Shown: positions 52,949 to 63,635, counted from the stretch's first letter. The stretch: DNA of 64,000 nt from UKL13-2 sp038321965 (GCA_038321965.1 JBBQFL010000013.1:1-64000), one strand, 5' to 3'. The notes: generated by a model not told the origin, from the letters alone. Made by a program: numbers and translations.

Positions 52949-55900
52949 CTAACTCGTTGCGCGGGCCTTGGTGAAGTTGCGGATCATCACCAGTAGCTGT
53001 TCTTCCTGATACGGTTTGCCCATGTACTCATTTACGCCCAGTTCCATGGCGTGATTGCGATGTTTGTCCGCTGTGCGGGACGTGATCATGATGATCGGAA
53101 TGCCTTTGGTTTTTGCATCGGCCCGAACGTTACGCGCAAACTCGAAACCATCCATACGCGGCATTTCGATGTCCAACAGGATGATGTCCGGCTCGATATC
53201 CTGTAGCTGCTGTAGTCCGTCTACACCGTCTTTTGCCGTCGCGACTTCAAAGCCCTCACGCAACAGCATCCGGCTGGTAATTTTTCGCACCGTCAGTGAG
53301 TCGTCGACCACCATCACCAGGGGCACGGTGCGAGTCAGCAATGGGGTTACCGCTCCGGCGTCTCCACCAGCGGGTGCCGCGGCCGCGATGGCTTCGCCCA
53401 GCGACGGGCCTTTTATTTCTTCATGGACTTGCGCTGTCTCCAGACTGGCTGCGGCTAGCGTCTGCTCATCGGACGTGAACTCGACCGGCAGCGCCCGCGC
53501 TCTCTCGACACTGACAGTCGCTGTTTCACGGAAGTGTAATTGCACCGGATTGATAATCAGGATGATCTGTCCCGAGCCCGTCACGGTCGCACCGGCGACG
53601 CCGATCAGGCGCGCCAACTGCGGGCCAATGGTTTTCACCACGATCTCACGGTTGCCGATAATCTGGTCGACCTGCACGGCCGAGCGCTGTTGACCGCTCT
53701 TGGCCAAAATAACCAGCGCTTTACGTTGTGCAGATACGGTTGGCTTGCCGCCAAGCAAAGCCGCCATGGATCGCAATGGGTACTTGGTGCCCTTCCATTC
53801 AATCTCATTCATTTCCAGCAAAGGCTCATACCGCTTGCCTTTGTATTCCTGCACCTGCTCAATCATCACGGACGGAATCGCGTACTGAACATCGTCAACG
53901 ACCACCATGACCGCCTGAGTTACGGCGAGCGTCAGCGGCAGCGCGATGGTAAAGGTGGTACCACGGCCTTCGTTGGACGCAATATCGATGCGGCCACCGA
54001 GCGAGACGATCTCGTTTCGCACTACATCCATGCCGACGCCGCGCCCAGATACCTGCGTGACTTCCTTGGCGGTCGAAAACCCGGCCATGAAAATATATTG
54101 CGTCAGCTGGGCTTCGCTGACTTCGGCATCGGCGGCCAGCAAACCCTGCTCGACTGCCTTTTCTCGAATCCGCGCAAAATTCAGCCCGGCGCCGTCATCG
54201 GAGAGTGTGAGCACAACCTCGTTGCCGACCTGTTGCGCGTCGATGGTGATTTCGCCGATTTCTGACTTGCCCTTAGCCGCTCGATCGGCCGGCATCTCCA
54301 GGCCGTGTGCGACTGCATTACGCAGCAAGTGCTCGAACGGCGGCGTGATCTTCTCCAGAACGGAGCGGTCGATCTCCACGCGAACACCGCGGAATTCGAG
54401 GTTGGCTTTTTTCTCAAGCTCTTTCGCCGTCTGGCGTACAAGACGATAAAAACGATCCTGCAAGTTGCCCAAGGGCACCAGGCGAACGCTCATCAGCCCC
54501 TGTTGCAGATCACGATTGAGGCGTGACTGTTGTATCAGTGCAGCCTCGGTTTCGTCGAGATTCTTTTGCAGAGACAATTGCAGCGTCACCACGTCGTTCA
54601 GGCTTTCGGCCATGAAGCGCGTTAGCTCCTGGGTGCGCGAAAAGCGGTCAAACTCAAGCGGATCGAAAGCCGCGCCATGTTCCTCAGCTTCTTTAATGCG
54701 TGACTGTATCTGGGTCTCGGACTGAATCTCGACTTCCCGCAACTGCGCCTTCATCCGCGCAATGTTCTCATTGAGATCGAGTAACGATTGTTTGAATGTC
54801 AGCATCTCCTGTTCGACACGGGAGCGCGCGATCGACAATTCGCCCGCCTCATTGACGAAACGGTCGATAATGTCGGCGTTGACGCGCAACAGCGACTGGC
54901 GCTCGCGGCCTTCCGGAGCGCTCTCATCGCGCACGGCCTGCGCGGCGGCTGCCATCACAGCGATTGTTGTCGGCTTGTCTTTTTGGTGTTCGAATACATC
55001 GGCGACCGGGATTTCAATGGCGGCAGTTAACTCGCCGGCATTGAGGCGATCAAGCGCGCCGGTGAAGCGGTCGAAATGCTCGTCGATGTCGTCAAACTTC
55101 ACTATCGCGGGCGCCGCTTCGGCGTCCATTGCGACCATCTTGGATTCGATGACGTGCGCCAACTCGCCGAGACGCATCAGTCCTGCCATGCGGGCACTGC
55201 CCTTGAGCGTGTGGAAATGCCGCGCCAACTCGTTCACGGGTGCGTGGTCTGCAGGTTTTGCACGCCAGGTCCGCAAGCCATCGCCCACCTGCGGGACGAT
55301 CTCTTTGGCCTCTTCAAGAAAGATGGGCAGCAGGTCCACATCGATGTCGTCTTCGATCCGGCGCTTTTCTTTGCCTGATTCAAACGCAGCCTCGACCAGT
55401 TGAGCGGGCGCGGAGGGTGTGTGGGCGGGAGCAGGAACAGGAACAGGCACCGGAGCGGGGACAGGGACAAAAGATGGCGCTGGCTGAGCGGTTGCTAGCG
55501 GTGGCTGTTCATCGTCGCTCGGCAAAGTGGCCGACAATCCGACGGCGGCGCCGACAGCAAGCGCACCCAACTCGGGTGCGGGCTCCTTCTCGACAAGTGG
55601 TTCGTCGATCAAGGCCGGTAATGCCGGCACGAGTGCGCCTTCCGGCGCATCGACCAGAGCCGCGGGCTCAGTGGTTTGCGCGTTGGGGATCAGGTCAACC
55701 GACGGCGGCACGGCGAGGGCGACCTCCTCAACCAGCGGCTGCGGCACTTCAACGTCAGCCACTTGTTCGATCAGCGGTTCAACCACCGGCTCATCGATCA
55801 GGATGGGGGGGTCAATCGGAATTTCAGGTGCCGTTTCCACCGAAGCCTCTTCAAAGGCGACGACGTCGGCGGGCACTGGTGCCGGCTCTGCATTAGCTTC

Positions 55901-58900
55901 AATCGCGGGGTGGCCGGCATCGAACACCGGCGCCGCAAACCCGCGTTCGGTAATCGGCTCGGCTGCGGGTTCTGGGGGCGGCGACTCGATAAAATCGAAG
56001 TTGCCGAAATCGATCTCGTTTGTACGCACAATTTCTGGCGCCTCCGCCGAAACCGGGGACTTAACAAATGAGCTTTCTGCTCTCTTGGCCAGTTTTAACG
56101 CTTCGCGCAATCCCTGCAGTTCCTTCACGACATCATCACGAGGTGTCGGTAGCTCGTGGGTATGCAGACCCATCACCATGCTGGTAAGCGCATCCACCGC
56201 TTGACGCATCACACCCAGGCGTCCGGCATCCAGCTCGGGTGTAAATTCGATCGCATCCTGCGACCACTTCTCCAGTCCTGCGGCAACTTCGGCGATCATG
56301 TCGAAATTGGTGGTGCGCGACGAACTGTTCAGGGTATGGGCCGCACGCATGAATTCGTGCGATACCGGTTGCTCAGGTTTGGCCTCAAGCGCCGCCATTT
56401 CGTTGTCGAGCGTGGCGATGTGTTGCTCAGCCTCACCCAGATAAATATGAAACAGCGCGTGCGGCACCACCACGGTCCCGACCACGACGTCTGCCGAATC
56501 GGATGGCAATCCTTGCTCGAGCTCGAACGCTTCCAGTGTCGATGCCGGTTCAGGAACATGCGCGGGTTGCTGGCTTTCGGCAGTCTCGAGGCCTTCCCAC
56601 GTGATTGGCTCAATGGCAGGTATCTCGGCGCCGATCACTTCTGCTTCAATCGGCAGCTCGGCTTTCGCCCCCTTTGCGGCGTCATCGGTTACAAAATCGA
56701 ACGGCGAAGCCTCTGCAGTAGTCGCTGAAGGCGGCTCAGCAGGCACCGATGGTTCTGGCGCGAGCAAAATCGGCGTGGCCGGTAGTTCTGCGGCGGTTTC
56801 AACTGGGGCGATTTCAGGTACAGCAGCAACCGGCTCGGCCTCAAAGACCGGCTCTTGTCCGTTTTTGAGCATCTCGGCCATGCGCGCAATGGCGGACCCG
56901 TCTACATGCGCGGTATTGGTAATCTTCAGCGCGCTTACCCAGTCCGAAAACGCATGCAAAGTATGTTCGACAAAGGCCAATAAGCCAGCCGACGCCGGCG
57001 TTTCATCTTTCAGCCACTTGTTGAAAACCTGTTCACAATTCCAGGCAACCTCGCCCAGATCCACCAGGCCCACCATTCGCCCGGAGCCTTTGAGGGTGTG
57101 ATAGCCACGTCGAATGGTCGTGAGCGCTTCGTGGTCGTGCGGATTGCCGCGCAACACGTCCAGATTTTCGCGGATCGTGACGACCACTTCGCCAGCCTCT
57201 TCGAGAAAAATTTCCAACAGCTCGGAATCGATTTCCATTGCGGATGCATCGATTAGTTGAACCGTTTGTGCCGACGGCGCCTCGGTCGGCTTGTCAGGCG
57301 CGATTTCAGCGATCGCCGTCATCACGCCGGTTTTGTTTGGATCGAAATTTTGATCGATCGCCTTCAACATTTCATCACTCTGCCGCGCGGACTCGCCGTC
57401 GGCGATGAGCGTGGCGTCCTGTTTCAATTCCTTGACAGCCGCACGCAGCTGATCTCGTGACGCCGTCTGTTCTGGCTGTTGTTTCCAGTCTTCGTACAGA
57501 CCTTGCACTTTTTGCTTTGCCACATCCACATCGGCCTTGGATATGGGCGATTTGATTGCCGTGCGATCCGGGTCTGCAGGTTTCACAGCCAGACCAAAGC
57601 GGATCAGCGCCGGCAACAAAGCGTCGCGCGGCTGTGAGGTACCCTGCTGCAACGCGGCAATGTACAGCCCGAGCGCGGATACGCCCTCTGCGACTGCCTC
57701 GGCATCGTCACCTACGCTGGTAATCGCGCCAGAGGCGAATTGCTCGACCCGCTTCCGCAGGAGGCTGTTTAAATCAGCAGCTTCATTGAGCTCCAGTATC
57801 GTCAATGCGCCCTGGACCTGTGAAAACAACGGTGCCAAATTTGCCAGCTCAGCGGATTTGGTCGAATCGCGGAAAAATGTGTCCAGCGAACCTTCGATGG
57901 AAGCCAGATTTACCTGAACCTCCTGCCCCACCTGAAACATCAGCATTCGTTCCTGAGCGCGCTTGGACATATCATCCATCAGCGCCGACGTACCCGCTCT
58001 GGCCGACGGCAATGCCGTACCGGTCATTGCTCCTTTTAATCTTTCAACGATATTCCTGGCCTGCGCGCCGAAATCCGAGGATTGCCGAAAATAGCTTTCC
58101 AAAGAGGATTCGAGAAATAGCAGCGCAGTTGCCATTTCCAGCGAAAGAGTTTCACTGACCGGAATTTGTGTTTTCCGCAAATGCTCGCCAACAACGCCCA
58201 CGGTCTCAACGACAGTTGCAAGGTCCTTATTGGGCTGACGTTGTGCGGAAGCAAAAAATGGAGCGCTCTGGGTGACGAATTGTTCCAGCGAGGCGCGGTT
58301 CCCGCTGGCGAACTTGAGCCAGCTTTCCTTTTGCTCCTGTACGTGATCGCGAAGCCCGCGAATTACCGCCTTTAGCTGGTCATCAGCGCCAAGTGCCCCG
58401 TGTACGACCGGGATGGCAAGCAATTCATCGAGGCGATAAAGTTCACGAATCTTCCGCAAGCGCTCGGTATTTGCTTTCGATCTTCCAATGACTAGCAGCA
58501 AATCGCGAAACAGTTTTTCCGGGACTTTTTGCACGCCATCGATCAACAGTTTGATCTGTTGATCGATCTTGCCAAACAACTGCACGGCCATCGCACCGGC
58601 ATCTGCGGGGTTTGTGGCAACAGCGTCAAAAAACCCACTAGCGGCATACCAGAACGATACAGTCGGGGAAGTAACTTGCAGCGCTTCAATAGCCAGTGTC
58701 GCATTGCGCATTTCCCGCGCGCCGCCAACCATATCCTTGTCGCGCAATAGCTTTAGCAGGCCCGCCTGATACATCGCGCGCCGCTGCTTGATCGCCTCGG
58801 CCAGCATTTCTGGCTTTGGCAAGGCGACGGTGTTATCCGGCATGACCAGCGCTAGCGAAAGGTCCGGCGAAAACAGGTCCGTCTCGGACGCGTCCGTTGC

Positions 58901-59305
58901 ACCGCGGGCTTTATTGACTTCGAGGTACGCCCGCGCCAGCAACATCGGGCGATCTGGTTCGCCTGCCATCAGGCTGTCGAGATAAGCAGACAGGCTCGCT
59001 GTCGCGGTTAAGGCGGTGGCAATGCGCTGAGCCGCTTGCGCGCGCGCGTTCGGGTCGCTCTCGTGGCTGCCAACCAGTTTCTCAATTTCCTCATTGAAGC
59101 GGGTAGCCGCGCCCAGACCGACCATCGTCAGCGCGCCAGTTACCTGGTGTAGATGTGTGGCTGCGTACTTCGCTGCCTTCGTATCGCCTGGATTGGCGGC
59201 GAGGGCCTCAAGGTGCGTGCGGGTTTCGGTTAGCGAATGTTCTATCTCCGCTTTAACCCATGAAAGGGGGCCGATATCGAACGCTGGTTTTGGATTGGAA
59301 GCCAT
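52949..59305 (-). CDS. pilL: ChpA/PilL hybrid histidine kinase of type IV pilus chemosensing
   Basis: 2118 residues. This large CheA-like kinase controls twitching motility. HPt-type His occurs at 53 (HQVTGALTMVGL), 736 (HTLKGSGRMVGL), 990 (HTLNSSSRTTNF) and 1365 (HTLKGSARMAGL). A Pro/Glu/Val-rich linker (about 1090-1340) precedes the dimerisation helices (RVNADIIDRFVNEAGELSIA, about 1475), the ATPase domain (LLRNAVAHGLEMPADRAAKG, GRGVGMDVVRNEIVSLGGRI), a CheW-like domain (about 1800-1918) and a C-terminal receiver with Asp2045 (LLDIEMPRMDGFEF). Last in pilGHIJL. Confidence 0.93.
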   Translation of the reverse strand: MASNPKPAFDIGPLSWVKAEIEHSLTETRTHLEALAANPGDTKAAKYAATHLHQVTGALTMVGLGAATRFNEEIEKLVGSHESDPNARAQAAQRIATALTATASLSAYLDSLMAGEPDRPMLLARAYLEVNKARGATDASETDLFSPDLSLALVMPDNTVALPKPEMLAEAIKQRRAMYQAGLLKLLRDKDMVGGAREMRNATLAIEALQVTSPTVSFWYAASGFFDAVATNPADAGAMAVQLFGKIDQQIKLLIDGVQKVPEKLFRDLLLVIGRSKANTERLRKIRELYRLDELLAIPVVHGALGADDQLKAVIRGLRDHVQEQKESWLKFASGNRASLEQFVTQSAPFFASAQRQPNKDLATVVETVGVVGEHLRKTQIPVSETLSLEMATALLFLESSLESYFRQSSDFGAQARNIVERLKGAMTGTALPSARAGTSALMDDMSKRAQERMLMFQVGQEVQVNLASIEGSLDTFFRDSTKSAELANLAPLFSQVQGALTILELNEAADLNSLLRKRVEQFASGAITSVGDDAEAVAEGVSALGLYIAALQQGTSQPRDALLPALIRFGLAVKPADPDRTAIKSPISKADVDVAKQKVQGLYEDWKQQPEQTASRDQLRAAVKELKQDATLIADGESARQSDEMLKAIDQNFDPNKTGVMTAIAEIAPDKPTEAPSAQTVQLIDASAMEIDSELLEIFLEEAGEVVVTIRENLDVLRGNPHDHEALTTIRRGYHTLKGSGRMVGLVDLGEVAWNCEQVFNKWLKDETPASAGLLAFVEHTLHAFSDWVSALKITNTAHVDGSAIARMAEMLKNGQEPVFEAEPVAAVPEIAPVETAAELPATPILLAPEPSVPAEPPSATTAEASPFDFVTDDAAKGAKAELPIEAEVIGAEIPAIEPITWEGLETAESQQPAHVPEPASTLEAFELEQGLPSDSADVVVGTVVVPHALFHIYLGEAEQHIATLDNEMAALEAKPEQPVSHEFMRAAHTLNSSSRTTNFDMIAEVAAGLEKWSQDAIEFTPELDAGRLGVMRQAVDALTSMVMGLHTHELPTPRDDVVKELQGLREALKLAKRAESSFVKSPVSAEAPEIVRTNEIDFGNFDFIESPPPEPAAEPITERGFAAPVFDAGHPAIEANAEPAPVPADVVAFEEASVETAPEIPIDPPILIDEPVVEPLIEQVADVEVPQPLVEEVALAVPPSVDLIPNAQTTEPAALVDAPEGALVPALPALIDEPLVEKEPAPELGALAVGAAVGLSATLPSDDEQPPLATAQPAPSFVPVPAPVPVPVPAPAHTPSAPAQLVEAAFESGKEKRRIEDDIDVDLLPIFLEEAKEIVPQVGDGLRTWRAKPADHAPVNELARHFHTLKGSARMAGLMRLGELAHVIESKMVAMDAEAAPAIVKFDDIDEHFDRFTGALDRLNAGELTAAIEIPVADVFEHQKDKPTTIAVMAAAAQAVRDESAPEGRERQSLLRVNADIIDRFVNEAGELSIARSRVEQEMLTFKQSLLDLNENIARMKAQLREVEIQSETQIQSRIKEAEEHGAAFDPLEFDRFSRTQELTRFMAESLNDVVTLQLSLQKNLDETEAALIQQSRLNRDLQQGLMSVRLVPLGNLQDRFYRLVRQTAKELEKKANLEFRGVRVEIDRSVLEKITPPFEHLLRNAVAHGLEMPADRAAKGKSEIGEITIDAQQVGNEVVLTLSDDGAGLNFARIREKAVEQGLLAADAEVSEAQLTQYIFMAGFSTAKEVTQVSGRGVGMDVVRNEIVSLGGRIDIASNEGRGTTFTIALPLTLAVTQAVMVVVDDVQYAIPSVMIEQVQEYKGKRYEPLLEMNEIEWKGTKYPLRSMAALLGGKPTVSAQRKALVILAKSGQQRSAVQVDQIIGNREIVVKTIGPQLARLIGVAGATVTGSGQIILIINPVQLHFRETATVSVERARALPVEFTSDEQTLAAASLETAQVHEEIKGPSLGEAIAAAAPAGGDAGAVTPLLTRTVPLVMVVDDSLTVRKITSRMLLREGFEVATAKDGVDGLQQLQDIEPDIILLDIEMPRMDGFEFARNVRADAKTKGIPIIMITSRTADKHRNHAMELGVNEYMGKPYQEEQLLVMIRNFTKARATS

Positions 59306-59355
59306 TAATTACGCACCGAATTTCAAATGAAACATTGGCAAAGTTCGGCGGATAG

Positions 59356-61671
59356 TTACAATTTAAATCCGGAAACCGACGCTTTGAGATCCGATGCCAC
59401 ATCCGCCAACTCTTTAATTGAAGACGCTGTCTGCTGCGTACCAGTAGTTGTTTGACGATTGATTTCTAGAATGTCCTGCATATTTCGGGCAACCTTGTTT
59501 GCAGACGCGGCCTGCGCCTGCGTGTCAGCAGAAATTCTCTGAATAAGGTTCGCCAGATTCTTGGTAACAGTGTCGATCTCGCTCAGCGCTTGACCCGCTG
59601 CATCGGACAGTTTTGCCCCCTCGACCACACCAGTCGTTGATTTTTCCATAGCAGCAACCGCATCTTGCGTATCTGCCTGAATGGTTTTCACAATGGCACC
59701 AATCTGCTTGGTTGCTTCACCTGAGCGCTCGGCCAGTCGTTGCACCTCTTCCGCAACCACCGAAAAGCCGCGCCCTGCTTCACCCGCTGAGGCGGCCTGA
59801 ATGGCCGCGTTCAATGCCAGCACGTTCGTCTGCTCTGTAATGTCGGAAATCAGCTCCACAATCTCGCCAATTTCCTGGGAGCTTTCACCTAGCCGTTTGA
59901 TACGCTTGGACGTTTCCTGGATTTGCTCGCGGATATCATTCATACCCGAAATCGAGTTCTGTACAGCAACGCGTCCTTTATCGGACGCCGCCAGTGAGCG
60001 CATGGCAACCTGTGACGATTCTTCAGCGTTTGACGACACCGTCGTCAGCGTCTGCGCTACGCCAAGCACCTGCTGCGTAGTGTCCTTAATTTCTTTCGAC
60101 TGCTTTTCCGCGGCGTCGAGCAGTTGTACAGAAACGGCTTGCGCCTGTTGGGATTTTGCCGATACGGAGGTTGACGCATTGTTTACGCCCGTTACCAGCG
60201 TGCGTAATTCATCGATCGTGTAGTTCATCGAGTCCGCAATGGCGCCGGTGATGTCCTCCGTCACCTTTGCCCGAATAGTCAAGTCGCCGTCAGCCAGGTC
60301 GCCCATCTCGTTAAGGAGGCGCAAGATGGCCTCCTGGTTACGTTTATTTTCGGTTTCGGACTCGGCCGCGCGTCGTCGTGCATCGGAAAGAAATACGGCT
60401 GCAATCAAGCCAAGAAAGATCAACGCCAATAAACCAAACCCAAACGCCAAAAACAGTGGCAGATTTTGCTTTTCCACCGCCAGTGCGTTCTGTAACTGCT
60501 CGACGTTTGACAGCAGCTGCTCGGAGCCTTGCTGCAAGACGCGACCCGACTGACGCGCGGAAACCAGTTTTTGCACGCTACCTAGGATAGGCTGGATGTT
60601 TTGCTCAAAGCCGTTAAACGACTCCCTTAGCTTGGCAACTTTGGCCTTGGCGTCACCGTCGCGCAACGCAGTGATTCCCAATGTGTCAGAACCAGACTCC
60701 AACGCCTTTACCAGCTCGCGGAAATCATTGGTATCTTTACCCATCAGGAAAGGCACCGTTGGATCGATAATTTCACCACCAAGAATTTCTGCGGAGCCGC
60801 GTCCGAGTCGCTCGGACAAAAATGTCAGGCGGTTTACTTTCAATACCTGAACCGGCGGCGCTCCGGATTGTTGCATCAAGCCGGTCAAATCCTGCGACAG
60901 TTCGGCGAGCTCTTCGGAGCCTGCGCGAACCTGCGCAATGTTGCGGGACAATTCAGACAGATCGTTTTTTGCCGCGAGGATGGACGTGGCAGCATTGGAG
61001 CCGTCAGCAAAGCGCTTGGTCAGCTCTTCCAAACGAGACGTGAGTTCTTCGCTAACACGAGCGCTTGGAACGGTGGTATTGAAAGCCTCACCGCCCTTGT
61101 TCAACACTTCAAGGTATCGTTGAAACTCGTCCCGGCTGTCCTGAAGTTGGGGAAACGAGGCCAGGTCGCCGCGAGCCGCGAGCCCGGCAGATTTTGCGAG
61201 CCGCTGCGAGTGATATTGGAGCTGTGAGGTAATGTTGGCGAATGTTGAGCTATTGCTGCGACCATTCGCGTCCAGCAAAACTGCGCCAATGGTCAAAGCG
61301 CCGAACAAGCCTGCGAAGGCAAGCAAGATGGGCAGCTGCTGTTCGACCGGACGGTTGCCGATTACCGGCAACTTGAATCCGCCGGGTTTCTTAGTTGGCT
61401 TGACAGTGCTGGCAGCAGCGACGTCAGCTTTAATTTTTCTCGTTTGAGTACCGGTCGTTCCTGCAGCCCCGGTAGTTGGCCCGGCATCGACGTTTGAGTC
61501 TTTTCGGTCGCCGATGGTTGATGTCGTGGCCGTGCTTTTCTTGCGACCGAAAAGTTTTTCCATGAAGGAGCCTGACGTTTTGCCCGCGACCGTCGGCTTG
61601 CTCGCCGTCACTGGCGATGTCGCGGTCTGCTTATTGTCCTTGGATGTCAGGGACGGTATTTTGAGTGCCAT
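59356..61671 (-). CDS. pilJ: Type IV pilus methyl-accepting chemoreceptor PilJ
   Basis: 771 residues, longer than Pseudomonas PilJ because of a polar, Thr/Lys-rich N-terminus of about 110 residues. Membrane helices lie at about 113-134 (LPILLAFAGLFGALTIGA) and 403-428 (LPLFLAFGFGLLALIFLG); between them is a helical periplasmic sensing region. A HAMP domain and the signalling tip (VLALNAAIQAASAGEAGRGF, VVAEEVQRLAERSGEATKQI, about 613-650) follow. It sends signals to PilL via PilI. Confidence 0.94.
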   Translation of the reverse strand: MALKIPSLTSKDNKQTATSPVTASKPTVAGKTSGSFMEKLFGRKKSTATTSTIGDRKDSNVDAGPTTGAAGTTGTQTRKIKADVAAASTVKPTKKPGGFKLPVIGNRPVEQQLPILLAFAGLFGALTIGAVLLDANGRSNSSTFANITSQLQYHSQRLAKSAGLAARGDLASFPQLQDSRDEFQRYLEVLNKGGEAFNTTVPSARVSEELTSRLEELTKRFADGSNAATSILAAKNDLSELSRNIAQVRAGSEELAELSQDLTGLMQQSGAPPVQVLKVNRLTFLSERLGRGSAEILGGEIIDPTVPFLMGKDTNDFRELVKALESGSDTLGITALRDGDAKAKVAKLRESFNGFEQNIQPILGSVQKLVSARQSGRVLQQGSEQLLSNVEQLQNALAVEKQNLPLFLAFGFGLLALIFLGLIAAVFLSDARRRAAESETENKRNQEAILRLLNEMGDLADGDLTIRAKVTEDITGAIADSMNYTIDELRTLVTGVNNASTSVSAKSQQAQAVSVQLLDAAEKQSKEIKDTTQQVLGVAQTLTTVSSNAEESSQVAMRSLAASDKGRVAVQNSISGMNDIREQIQETSKRIKRLGESSQEIGEIVELISDITEQTNVLALNAAIQAASAGEAGRGFSVVAEEVQRLAERSGEATKQIGAIVKTIQADTQDAVAAMEKSTTGVVEGAKLSDAAGQALSEIDTVTKNLANLIQRISADTQAQAASANKVARNMQDILEINRQTTTGTQQTASSIKELADVASDLKASVSGFKL

Positions 61672-61714
61672 GGGCTTCTCCGTTACGTGCTTGATTTGTT
61701 CGTTGCCAATATCA

Positions 61715-62251
61715 CTAAGCGGCTACCGCCGCTGTCACGACCCCTACTTCCAGAAAATGCGCGTCTCGCGTCAATCCTGCCAAATCGAGCTCATACCACG
61801 TCGTACCTCCTGCGTCGCGATAAGCGCCTTTTATCCATGGCCTTGTCGCGTCCGCGCCAAGCGGCACCGGTGCAAACAGCTCGGGGTTATGCAAACCCAG
61901 CATTCGACTTACCACCAAACCAGAACCTTCAATCAGCCTTTCGGCGATCAGAATGACGCGACGTTCCATTGCCGCACCGATTGCCGGTTGCCCTTGAAAT
62001 GCCGCGAAGTCCGCGATCGAATACAATTTGCCGCGGATGTTTGCAACGCCGCGATACCAAGCCTGCGTCATCGGCACCTGAATTATCTTCGGCACAGGGA
62101 TTACTTCGGAGACGTCCGAAAGCGTAACCAGCCAGTTTTGCTGGCCGACCTGGAAGCCAAGCCGCGATAGCACGGTCTTTCGCAACGCGGCATCGCGAAT
62201 GCGCAGTGCAACCCCTTGCTGAAACTCCCGAAGACTGGTCTTTCGTGCCAT
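61715..62251 (-). CDS. pilI: CheW-like adaptor PilI
   Basis: 178 residues. A CheW fold (SRLGFQVGQQNWLVTLSDVS, EVIPVPKIIQVPMTQAWYRG, VANIRGKLYSIADFAAF) couples receptor PilJ to kinase PilL. Gene order pilG-pilH-pilI-pilJ-pilL is the classical Pil-Chp arrangement. The long C-terminal extension is unremarkable. Confidence 0.92.
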   Translation of the reverse strand: MARKTSLREFQQGVALRIRDAALRKTVLSRLGFQVGQQNWLVTLSDVSEVIPVPKIIQVPMTQAWYRGVANIRGKLYSIADFAAFQGQPAIGAAMERRVILIAERLIEGSGLVVSRMLGLHNPELFAPVPLGADATRPWIKGAYRDAGGTTWYELDLAGLTRDAHFLEVGVVTAAVAA

Positions 62252-62283
62252 GGGTCAAGCAACTCGAATAAGTGAACGGGTGC

Positions 62284-62649
62284 TCAACCGAGCGCCTTGA
62301 TTTTCGATATGAGCTCCGGGCCATTCACGGGTTTGACCAGATAATCCTTGGCTCCCTGACGCATTCCCCAAATCTTGTCCGTTTCCTGGTCCTTGGTGGT
62401 ACAAATAAAGACGGGGATGTGTTTCGTCGTATCGGCACGTGTAATGGCCCTGGTCGCCTGAAAACCATTCAGCCCCGGCATCACCACGTCCATGAGGATT
62501 AGGTCAGGCAATTCTGCCTTTGCCTTTTCCACGCCCTCTTCGCCACTATTGGCAACAACCACAGCATATCCGGACTTGACCAGCAACCCTTCAAGAAATG
62601 CGCGTTCGGTGGGAGAGTCGTCAACGACGAGGATTTTTTTGACGGGCAT
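62284..62649 (-). CDS. pilH: Pilus response regulator PilH
   Basis: 121 residues, a receiver domain alone. The acidic pair is in ILVVDDSPTERAF, the phospho-acceptor is Asp54 in LILMDVVMPGLNGFQ, and Lys is in DYLVKPV. It works with PilG downstream of PilL, opposing or balancing it in twitching control. Confidence 0.92.
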   Translation of the reverse strand: MPVKKILVVDDSPTERAFLEGLLVKSGYAVVVANSGEEGVEKAKAELPDLILMDVVMPGLNGFQATRAITRADTTKHIPVFICTTKDQETDKIWGMRQGAKDYLVKPVNGPELISKIKALG

Positions 62650-62708
62650 TATTCGCTCCAGTGATGATATGTAATGCGTTGAAATTTGGAATACTGAACT
62701 GAATTACC

Positions 62709-63113
62709 TTACATTGCCCGGATGCGATCAGGCAGGTGCGCCTCTACCGTCTTTAACAAACTATCCTTCGAAAAAGGCTTCGTAAGATATTCGTCTGATC
62801 CGACCATACGGCCCCGTGCGCGATCAAACAGGCTATCCTTAGATGACAGCATGATCACCGGCGTAACTTTGAATTTCGCATTCTTCTTTATCAGCGCGCA
62901 GGTCTGGTAGCCGTCAAGTCTTGGCATCATGACGTCCACGAAAATCAGGTCAGGGTGGTGATCCGCGATCTTGACGAGCGAGTCAAAACCGTTTTCCGCC
63001 AAAATTACCTGACATCCCGCCTGCATCAAAAAAATCTCTGCTGAACGGCGAATCGTATTCGAATCGTCGATCACCATGACCCTGACGCCAGCCAACGGTT
63101 TTGCGTCGCTCAC
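62709..63113 (-). CDS. pilG: Pilus response regulator PilG
   Basis: 134 residues, receiver only. MVIDDSNTIRRSAEIFLMQA, phospho-acceptor Asp60 in LIFVDVMMPRLDGYQ and DEYLTKPFSKD mark it as PilG. It is the first gene of the operon. The 265 bases to the rubredoxin stop contain no other gene and probably hold the promoter. Confidence 0.93.
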   Translation of the reverse strand: MSDAKPLAGVRVMVIDDSNTIRRSAEIFLMQAGCQVILAENGFDSLVKIADHHPDLIFVDVMMPRLDGYQTCALIKKNAKFKVTPVIMLSSKDSLFDRARGRMVGSDEYLTKPFSKDSLLKTVEAHLPDRIRAM

Positions 63114-63378
63114 GAGGCCCTCTTCCCGAACGGATGCATCAAATTAGACAACCACTATTTATCAAGTCGACAAGTATCGTATCTCCAGACGGCCCACGCT
63201 ATTGAATGCGTCATTTGTGACCGCTGCAGCCTCCAACGCCAGATAGATTTTTCCAAGGATTTCCGGCTATTTGAGCAAAGGTTATCCCGCTTTCACACAA
63301 GAAACAATAAGAAACCGTCTGTTTTCGATATTCTTTTCAGATAGCTGGAATACATTTTCCCGTTGATGCTGACACCGC

Positions 63379-63570
63379 TCAGAGCTCAACCATTTCAAAA
63401 TCCTCCTTGCGTGCGCCACATTCTGGACAGCACCAACCAATAGGTATATCGCTCCAGCGCGTGCCCGGAGGGATGCCGTCTTCGGGCCAGCCGACCGCTT
63501 CTTCATACATTAATCCACAGACGAGACACATCCATACTTTATTGGCGACGCCGTCATCAATCACATCCAT
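63379..63570 (-). CDS. Rubredoxin
   Basis: 63 residues. Two CxxC knuckles bind one iron: Cys15/Cys18 (MCLVCGLMY) and Cys48/Cys51 (CCPECGARKEDFEM), with the conserved Trp-Pro-Glu-Asp-Gly (GWPEDGIPPGTRWSDIPIGW) between them. Small electron carrier; its partner is not visible. It is commonly found near pilG and thiD in betaproteobacteria. Confidence 0.95.
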   Translation of the reverse strand: MDVIDDGVANKVWMCLVCGLMYEEAVGWPEDGIPPGTRWSDIPIGWCCPECGARKEDFEMVEL

Positions 63571-63635
63571 TCTCAGCTTTCAAGGGCTACAATAGTGCTC
63601 AAATGTCCGCAGCAACGACGCTACCGGCCAACGCT

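Noticed and set aside
53540..54265. Plus-strand frames of 200 or more codons opposite the chpA/pilL gene
   Set aside because: Shadows of a strongly conserved kinase frame; no family resemblance.
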